From Bacillota bacterium (GTDB taxonomy: Bacteria > Bacillota_A > Clostridia > Peptostreptococcales > Anaerovoracaceae), in the NCBI GenBank assembly GCA_017437925.1, contig JAFRWQ010000207.1, positions 1 through 6,743 of the forward strand: 6,743 bases of DNA. The letters run 5' to 3'. Of this stretch, positions 1-4,430 are shown piece by piece. The notes beneath the pieces are model-generated. The model did no database searches. It was not told the origin of the DNA and saw nothing but the letters and a program-made list of their open reading frames with translations. A program made the position numbers and the translations under genes. Every line of letters starts with the position of its first letter. The stretch's first letter is position 1.

Positions 1-2
1 CT

Positions 3-497
3 GCTGCCACCTACAAGTCCAAGAAGAACTGGGATCTGGATTGCGACGTCAAGAACGGCCTTTATCTCTGGAAGCTCACCCTGGACAGCGACAACAAGAT
101 CACGAGTGTTGAGCCGTTCCAGTATGATAACGAAGACAGCCTGTTCATGGTACCCATCACCTTCCCGACCGATAAGGCTCTGGAAGTCAAGACCACCAAT
201 GAGTACGTTCAGATCGATGAGGATTACTACACCCTCGCCGACCAGGTATATGTATACCTGTTCGACAAGGACAAGAAGCTGACCGTCAAGAACCTGAACT
301 TCCTCGACGGTCTGAGGACCAAGAAGTACGGCGGCATCGTTCTCTTCGACACCATTGAGAAGAATGAAGAGTTCAACATCATCGTCGTTGTTGAGAATGC
401 TGACAATATGCCCGGAGAAATGCTTATAGGTCCGGTAATCGGTCCGGAATTGCCTTTTTTCCCCGAGCTCCCCGTGGTTCACGTTACCATCGATTAA
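3..497 (+). CDS. C-terminal part of a probable secreted surface (S-layer-like) protein, 5' end outside window
   Basis: The reading frame is open from the left edge and ends at TAA 495-497, giving the last 164 residues of a longer protein; an internal ATG at 147 is not the real start because the frame is equally codon-biased upstream of it. The visible part has no transmembrane segment and is rich in Asp, Glu, Lys, Asn and aromatic residues. It alternates short beta-strand-like stretches (YTLADQVYVYLF, YGGIVLFDTI, FNIIVVVENAD), as in the C-terminal beta domains of S-layer and other abundant exported proteins. Codons are strongly optimised (AAG, AAC, GAC, ATC, CTG, CTC dominate), which suggests very high expression. 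The last ~25 residues form a proline-rich tail with a PELPFFPELP segment. No SLH or anchoring motif is visible, but it could lie in the missing N-terminal part. I do not recognise a family; the surface assignment is inference from composition and codon bias. It is convergent with the - strand operon. Confidence 0.7.
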   Translation, partial: AATYKSKKNWDLDCDVKNGLYLWKLTLDSDNKITSVEPFQYDNEDSLFMVPITFPTDKALEVKTTNEYVQIDEDYYTLADQVYVYLFDKDKKLTVKNLNFLDGLRTKKYGGIVLFDTIEKNEEFNIIVVVENADNMPGEMLIGPVIGPELPFFPELPVVHVTID

Positions 498-504
498 CTC
501 ATGT

Positions 505-530
505 CCGTCCCCCGGTCTTTGACCGGACGG
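505..530 (+). other. Hairpin just downstream of the surface-protein gene
   Basis: A perfect 6-bp stem CCGGTC/GACCGG (512-517 and 521-526) with a TTT loop starts 15 bases after the stop codon. It is extended by CCGT/ACGG (505-508 and 527-530) across a 3-base bulge. No T-tract follows, so it is more likely a 3'-end stabilising or accessory hairpin than a complete intrinsic terminator. Confidence 0.45.
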
Positions 531-570
531 CAGGATCTTAAACGACACATTCACCGTAAGTAAACAATGC

Positions 571-600
571 AGGCCCCGGAGAGATCCGGGGCCTTGCTGT
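571..600 (+). terminator. Probable terminator of the surface-protein gene
   Basis: A perfect 10-bp inverted repeat, AGGCCCCGGA/TCCGGGGCCT (571-580 and 585-594), encloses a GAGA tetraloop 74 bases after the stop codon. The tail (TGCTGTATAG) is only partly T-rich, so termination may be imperfect or use a factor. Because the stem is symmetric it may also act on transcripts arriving from the right that pass the 606-630 terminator. Confidence 0.6.
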
Positions 601-605
601 ATAGT

Positions 606-630
606 AAAAAACACCCGGCGCAGGCCGGGT
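606..630 (-). terminator. Intrinsic terminator of the transglycosylase-scpA-scpB-HAD operon
   Basis: On the - strand a 7-bp GC-rich stem, ACCCGGC/GCCGGGT (630-624 and 619-613), with a 4-base loop is followed after one G by six T residues (611-606). This is the classic Rho-independent pattern. It lies about 90 bases past the HAD phosphatase stop codon and faces the + strand hairpin at 571-594, so the two convergent transcription units are insulated from each other. Confidence 0.85.
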
Positions 631-719
631 ATAAATGTATTTGCTTATAATTGATCAAGGCCGGTTTGTTCTCTGCCGCGGTCTTATCAGCGTTGGTCTA
701 AGCCGGGGTCACGCCGCCC
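631..719. other. Short non-coding spacer after the HAD gene
   Basis: This is the 3' untranslated stretch between the HAD stop and the operon terminator. It is AT-rich at 631-655 and GC-rich after that. I see no strong hairpin, promoter pair or gene in it. Confidence 0.5.
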
Positions 720-1577
720 CTATTTCAGCAGTTCGTCTATCACGTCGGCTATGCCGTCCTCTTCGTTGGAGGGGCAAACCAGGTCAGCCAAAGCTTTAAC
801 GCTGTCCGAGGCGTTGCCCATGGCGACGCTGACTCCCGCGGCCTGCATCATGTGGACGTCGTTGTTGCTGTCCCCGAAGACCATCAGGTTATCCTTCGTC
901 ATGCCCAGCATAGAGCAGAGGGCGTCCAGGGCCGAAGCCTTCGAGGTCGCGGAGCCGCTGATCTCGACCCCCAGGCCCAGGTGCTGGTAGCAGACCACGG
1001 TGAGCTCCGGGTCTTTGGCCAGCTCTTCGCTGACGGCCAACTGCCTGTCGTAATCGCCGAAATCCAGCTTCAGGTTCTCAAGGCCGCCTATGTGCTCTTC
1101 TATCAGGGCGCCTATGTCCTCTACTTGGCGGCGGGTGGTCAGCATGTAGTTCTTGCGCTTGTCGGTGACTATGCCGTAATCGTCGAAGTGCTCGGCGCAC
1201 CACCTGCTCATGTAGGCGTTGTGGTCGAAGAAGACCTCGCACATGATGTCGGGAGCGGTGAGCACGGGCATTATGCGCCGCACCGCTTCTGCGGGTATGA
1301 GGCTCTCATAGACAGTCTCTTTGGTCTTAAGGTCCACTATGTGGGCACCGTTGGAGCTTACAGCGTAGTCAAGGGGATCGATCTCTCCTATGTCGGAGGG
1401 GAAAGACGTAAAGACTCTTCCGGTCGCCAGGGCCAGCACGTAGCCGGCTTCGGACGCCCTCCTGAGAGCCTCGCGGGTCTTTGGGGTCACGTGGCTGGTG
1501 GGATCCAGAAGGGTCCCGTCAAGGTCGAAGGCAAGAAGCCTGATCTTTTCTTTTTCTATCTTGTCAAAGTAAGCCAA
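720..1577 (-). CDS. Cof-type HAD-IIB family phosphatase
   Basis: A 285-residue cytoplasmic Mg-dependent phosphatase of the Cof/YidA-like branch of the haloacid dehalogenase superfamily, which dephosphorylates sugar phosphates, nucleotides or cofactor precursors; the substrate cannot be read from sequence. The motifs are in order: DLDGT at 18-22 (nucleophile D18, acid/base D20), ATGR at 51-54, SNGA at 75-78, the motif III lysine K213, and GDSNND at 235-240 binding Mg, then NEEDGIADVI near the end. The C2-type cap lies between roughly residues 85 and 205. Length is normal for the family. The start is TTG at 1577-1575: the frame has a TAA stop at 1598-1596 and no ATG, GTG or other TTG lies before the DLDGT motif. 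The ribosome binding site is weak (ACGGA, about 11 bases upstream). It is last in the operon, 83 bases after scpB; a functional link to its neighbours is not evident. Confidence 0.92.
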   Translation of the reverse strand: MAYFDKIEKEKIRLLAFDLDGTLLDPTSHVTPKTREALRRASEAGYVLALATGRVFTSFPSDIGEIDPLDYAVSSNGAHIVDLKTKETVYESLIPAEAVRRIMPVLTAPDIMCEVFFDHNAYMSRWCAEHFDDYGIVTDKRKNYMLTTRRQVEDIGALIEEHIGGLENLKLDFGDYDRQLAVSEELAKDPELTVVCYQHLGLGVEISGSATSKASALDALCSMLGMTKDNLMVFGDSNNDVHMMQAAGVSVAMGNASDSVKALADLVCPSNEEDGIADVIDELLK

Positions 1578-1660
1578 TTTAAAAACTATCCGTTCTTAAT
1601 ATATATAGAAGATACTGTTTATTGCCCCGAAGCGGGCCCGGCGGCACACTCCGCCGCCTG
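1578..1660 (-). other. scpB-HAD intercistronic gap with GC hairpin and AT-rich leader
   Basis: Directly after the scpB stop the - strand carries GGCGGC/GCCGCC (1658-1653 and 1645-1640) around a 7-base loop, then a small GCCC/GGGC hairpin (1637-1634 and 1627-1624). An AT-rich run follows with a -10-like TATATT at 1603-1598. No T-tract follows the hairpins, so this is not an intrinsic terminator. No acceptable -35 box lies 16-18 bases upstream of the TATATT. An internal promoter or RNA processing site is possible but unproven. Confidence 0.3.
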
Positions 1661-2257
1661 TCACTTTGGAGCCTTAAGCTCTTCTTCAAAGCCTTCGAGG
1701 GCGTCCATGGGTATGGTGAGCTGGTCGGGATCGGTGAGCAGACTGTCAAGATCTTCGATCCGGGGAAGATCCGCCAGGCTCTCAAAGCCGAAGAGGCCTA
1801 AAAAGTTTCTGGTAGTCCCGTAGAGCATGGGCCTGCCTATGGCGCTGCTCCTGCCCTTCTCCTCGACCAGATCCCTTCTGATCAGGCCCTCCAGCACCCT
1901 TTCGCTCTTGATCCCCCTGATGGAATCTATCTCGCCGCGGCTCACCGGCTGGCGGTAAGCGACGATCGCCAGGGTCTCAAGGGCAGCCTGGCTAAGCTTC
2001 TTTTCTTTCACGGGGGTGCAGAGCCTGGTGATGAAGTCGTCGTTTTCGGGGTCGGTCGCCAGCTGGAAAGCTCCGTCCAGTTCCCTTATTATAAGCCCGC
2101 TGTGCCTCATCTCGTGGTCAAAGGCCAGCTCCATGAATATCTCGGTCATCTCTTCGGTCTCCATGTTGAAGAGCTCCGCCGCCGTCTTCGCCTCCAGGGG
2201 ATCTCCCCAGACGAAGAGCAGGGACTCAAGGGCCGATTTTATCCTCTCTCTGGTCAT
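1661..2257 (-). CDS. scpB: Segregation and condensation protein B
   Basis: A 198-residue kleisin-interacting (kite) subunit of the SMC-ScpAB condensin. It dimerises through winged-helix domains and binds the middle of ScpA on the nucleoid to help organise and segregate chromosomes. The N-terminal winged helix starts with ALESLLFVWGDPL (9-21). The family hallmark LSQAALETLAIVAYRQPV is at 88-105, followed by RGEIDSIRG (107-115) and the GRPMLYGTT strand (141-149), ending in a typical FGFESLADLP (156-165) and an acidic tail. Length is typical. The ATG at 2257-2255 follows the scpA TAG with no gap and has a strong AGGAG at 2268-2264, six bases upstream and inside the end of scpA. That fits translational coupling of the two subunits. 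Confidence 0.97.
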   Translation of the reverse strand: MTRERIKSALESLLFVWGDPLEAKTAAELFNMETEEMTEIFMELAFDHEMRHSGLIIRELDGAFQLATDPENDDFITRLCTPVKEKKLSQAALETLAIVAYRQPVSRGEIDSIRGIKSERVLEGLIRRDLVEEKGRSSAIGRPMLYGTTRNFLGLFGFESLADLPRIEDLDSLLTDPDQLTIPMDALEGFEEELKAPK

Positions 2258-2998
2258 CTATTGCTCCTTTTTCGCGGCGAGGGCCGTGAGCTTTATGTCT
2301 CCGTAGCGCTTTCTCTGCTCAGCCTTGAGGTTGCCCTGCTTTATCATCTCCAGCAGCGACATGAAGCTGAGGATGCGGTTGAAAACCGAGGGGTCTTCTT
2401 TGACGAGTTCCGAGAACATCAGGGTCTTTCTCTCTTTGAACATGGACGCGATCTCGGTTATGCGGCTCTCCATGGAGCGGCGCCTGCCCTCGTCCCTTCT
2501 GTAGGCCCTCTTGATCTCGTCCAGGCGCTGGCGCTTGATCAGGAAGGTCTCAAAGGCTTTCACGAACTGTTCGGTGGACCCGGTGAGCAGCTCGTCGGTC
2601 TCGCCCGTCCAGGGGGACAGGTCTTCCTGAGGCTTGGTGTGCATGTGGGAGGCTTCCTCCTGCCTCTCGTCCAGGGCCGCGGCCAGCTCCTTGAACTGCT
2701 TGTACTCCAGTATGCGGCGGACCAGGTCCCCTCTGGGATCCTCGGCCTGTTCCTCTCCTTCTTCGGTCCTCCCGGGCAGAAGCATGCGCGACTTGATCTC
2801 GATGAGCTCGGCGGCCAGGACCATGAATTCCTGGGCCAGTTGGGGGTCAGCCTCGCTTAAGCGGCTCACGTATTCCAGATATTGAGTTGTGATCTCCGAG
2901 ATCCTTATGTCGGTGACGCTCATGCGGGCGTGCTCTATCAGGTAGATGAGCAGCTCGAAGGGTCCCTCGAAAAGGTCCAGCTTGACTTTGTAGCTCAT
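2258..2998 (-). CDS. scpA: Segregation and condensation protein A (kleisin)
   Basis: A 246-residue kleisin of the bacterial SMC condensin; it bridges the SMC neck and head domains and recruits the ScpB dimer. The N-terminal SMC-binding region shows the hallmark KLDLFEGPFELLIYLIE (6-22), SEITTQYLEYV (34-44) and FMVLAAELIEIKSRMLLP (58-75). An acidic linker (about 78-90) and a central ScpB-binding helical stretch follow. The C-terminal winged helix ends FSELVKEDPSVFNRILSFMSLLEM (195-218) then YGDIKL (232-237). Length is normal. Start ATG 2998-2996 is placed by the conserved N terminus. There is no good Shine-Dalgarno: the nearest AAGG (3020-3017) is 18 bases away and partly inside a GC hairpin (3018-3006), so translation may be coupled to the transglycosylase, whose stop lies 20 bases upstream. 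Confidence 0.97.
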   Translation of the reverse strand: MSYKVKLDLFEGPFELLIYLIEHARMSVTDIRISEITTQYLEYVSRLSEADPQLAQEFMVLAAELIEIKSRMLLPGRTEEGEEQAEDPRGDLVRRILEYKQFKELAAALDERQEEASHMHTKPQEDLSPWTGETDELLTGSTEQFVKAFETFLIKRQRLDEIKRAYRRDEGRRRSMESRITEIASMFKERKTLMFSELVKEDPSVFNRILSFMSLLEMIKQGNLKAEQRKRYGDIKLTALAAKKEQ

Positions 2999-3005
2999 AT
3001 CGTTC

Positions 3006-3018
3006 GGCCGCGCCGGCC
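3006..3018 (-). other. GC hairpin between transglycosylase stop and scpA start
   Basis: A perfect 5-bp stem GGCCG/CGGCC with a 3-base loop fills most of the 20-base gap between the two genes. It ends 7 bases before the scpA ATG, where a ribosome binding site would normally sit. It may limit or couple scpA translation; it is too short and lacks the T-tract of a terminator. Confidence 0.4.
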
Positions 3019-4302
3019 TTATTTCAGCGCTGCGGCTGCGTTTACTCTCTCCGATACCTCAAGGAACTTGGAAGCGTAGCTGCGGTTTCCGCACCAGGTG
3101 ACTATGTTGGACCGGAAGGTGGTCACCTTGTTGGCGTAATTGGTGTTGTAGGTGCCTCTTGCGACGGAGCCTGTGCCCCAGTTATAGGCCGAGAGAGTCT
3201 TGGTCACGTTGCCGCCGTATCTGGCGAGAAGGTCTGAAAGGTGCTTGGCACCGAATTCAATGTTTCCGTGCTTGTCCCTCACCTCTTCGACGGTCCAGCC
3301 TTCGTACTCGACGGTCCTGGGCATCAGCTGCATCAGGCCTATGGGACTCTTCCTCTCCAGAAGGCTCAGATCGTAGGTGCTCTCGGTGCGGGAGACCGCC
3401 ATCAGCAGGTCCTGGCTGAGGCCGTAGACCGTTGCTTCGTGGCGGAAAAGATACTCGAGGATGAGGGCGTCGTTGTCGCTTAAGGCGGGCTGGGCGTTCT
3501 TCATGTAGGCCGTCCTGCCCTCAATGTACGAACGGTTGTTGTTGCTGAAGAGGTACTGGGCGCTGACCGAGGCGTCGGTGCTGATCGAAAGGCCTCCGAC
3601 GCTGTCGAAATAGGCGGTATAGGGCAGCTGCTCAAGGGCTGTGAGGGCGGTGAGGCGGACGTAAAGAACTTCGCCGCAGTCGCAGAAATCGGAGGTCTTT
3701 AAGGGCAGGCTCTCGGCGGAGGCTGCGGTCTCGCTGATGACCGGCATCTCAAATCCCGCGCTCTGCGGAATATCAGGGTCCGAGGCGGCCGCCGTGTTCT
3801 GGTATATCCCCGCCAGCTGCTTTCCGAGGCTCAGCATGAGGCCCGCGGTCTTCGCCTTTTCGCCCAGCTCTGCCGGGTCGGCGAAGCTTTCGCAGAGGAA
3901 GAAGGCTGTCCCGCTGTAGATGGGAGTTCCGATGCGGTCGTCGAAGTGGTTCCTGTAGAACCTCAGGTCCGAAGGAGTCTTGTAATGTACGGGCTCTGTC
4001 TTCACCAGCTGTATGACCCCTCCTCCGACCTTGATATCAAGGCCCAGCATGGCCTTGAAGGCGTCGTCCAGGGGGACGTAGGCCGAGCCGCCGTAGATGC
4101 AGACCGGGTTCTCAAGCTGGTAATTGTTGATGTGATAACCGTCGACGTAGATGTCCTTGAAGAGGTAGTTGAGGTACCTTTCATTGGAAGCGGCGAAGGC
4201 CGGAATTGCGCTGCCCGCGAGCAGCAGGACGGCGAGCAGAAGCGCCGTCAGTCTTCCGATATGAGGGCGTAAGCCCTGTTTTTCTCTTAAAATAGTGCAC
4301 AT
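3019..4302 (-). CDS. Secreted lytic transglycosylase (SLT/goose-lysozyme fold) with copper-amine-oxidase-like N-terminal modules
   Basis: A 427-residue exported enzyme predicted to cleave peptidoglycan glycan strands with formation of 1,6-anhydro-muramyl ends. An N-terminal signal peptide has a basic n-region, a hydrophobic core LTALLLAVLLLAG (18-30) and a probable signal peptidase I site after AFA at residue 37. Two degenerate modules resembling the copper amine oxidase N-terminal domain follow (about 66-103, YVPLDDAFKAMLG...; and about 204-242, VRLTALTALEQLPYTAYF...), likely stalk or wall-binding modules rather than metal enzymes. The C-terminal SLT domain spans about 283-400: catalytic Glu307 in SRTESTYD, PIGLMQLMP (320-328), GAKHLSDLL (351-359) and AYNWGTGS (372-379). 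The start ATG is the only standard start before the signal peptide and has no ribosome binding site; it lies 9 bases after the -10 box, implying a leaderless message. First gene of the scpAB-HAD operon. Enzyme class is secure, specificity is not. Confidence 0.88.
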   Translation of the reverse strand: MCTILREKQGLRPHIGRLTALLLAVLLLAGSAIPAFAASNERYLNYLFKDIYVDGYHINNYQLENPVCIYGGSAYVPLDDAFKAMLGLDIKVGGGVIQLVKTEPVHYKTPSDLRFYRNHFDDRIGTPIYSGTAFFLCESFADPAELGEKAKTAGLMLSLGKQLAGIYQNTAAASDPDIPQSAGFEMPVISETAASAESLPLKTSDFCDCGEVLYVRLTALTALEQLPYTAYFDSVGGLSISTDASVSAQYLFSNNNRSYIEGRTAYMKNAQPALSDNDALILEYLFRHEATVYGLSQDLLMAVSRTESTYDLSLLERKSPIGLMQLMPRTVEYEGWTVEEVRDKHGNIEFGAKHLSDLLARYGGNVTKTLSAYNWGTGSVARGTYNTNYANKVTTFRSNIVTWCGNRSYASKFLEVSERVNAAAALK

Positions 4303-4311
4303 AGGAAGATG

Positions 4312-4340
4312 AGTATATCACAACGCCGGTTAAAATTCAA
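4312..4340 (-). promoter_or_regulatory. Extended -10 housekeeping promoter of the transglycosylase-scpAB-HAD operon
   Basis: On the - strand TTGAAT (4340-4335) and TATACT (4317-4312) are separated by exactly 17 bases, and TG at 4320-4319 supplies an extended -10 element (TGATATACT). This closely matches the sigma-A consensus. Transcription should begin near 4305-4302, at or just before the ATG at 4302. Confidence 0.8.
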
Positions 4341-4362
4341 AGCCTAATGTCTAAAAGCCTTG

Positions 4363-4399
4363 AAAAATCAAGGACGGCCGCGCCGGGCAGCCGTCCTTG
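4363..4399 (-). terminator. Intrinsic terminator of the purine permease-deaminase operon
   Basis: On the - strand a perfect 10-bp stem CAAGGACGGC/GCCGTCCTTG (4399-4390 and 4378-4369) with an 11-base loop is followed by ATTTTT (4368-4363). It begins 31 bases after the adenine deaminase stop. A competing 6-bp hairpin (CCTTGA/TCAAGG, 4373-4368 and 4363-4358 on the - strand) overlaps its 3' arm. It separates the salvage operon from the promoter at 4340. Confidence 0.85.
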
Positions 4400-4430
4400 G
4401 GGTCATTTTATCGGTTTTTAAGCCTTTTTC

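Noticed and set aside
635..805. Possible short + strand gene of about 56 codons starting at ATG 635
   Set aside because: No ribosome binding site. It runs directly out of a - strand terminator hairpin and antisense into the HAD gene, and its product is Arg/Leu-rich with no recognisable feature.
852..1823. Long + strand open frame of 323 codons antisense to the HAD gene and the end of scpB
   Set aside because: It spans two unrelated real genes and the gap between them on the other strand, with no domain or ribosome binding site; a compositional shadow.
2102..2860. + strand open frame of 252 codons antisense to scpA and scpB
   Set aside because: Leu/Gly-rich shadow of two well-identified condensin genes.
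4264..4284. Terminator-like hairpin plus T5 on the + strand (AGGGC/GCCCT then GTTTTT)
   Set aside because: The stem is only 5 bp, no + strand gene or transcript is expected here, and the bases encode the N terminus of the transglycosylase.
3005..4386. Shared 12-mer CGGCCGCGCCGG at 3005-3016 and 4375-4386
   Set aside because: Both copies are parts of GC-rich hairpins in non-coding gaps. Two copies of a low-complexity GC word do not support a repeat family.
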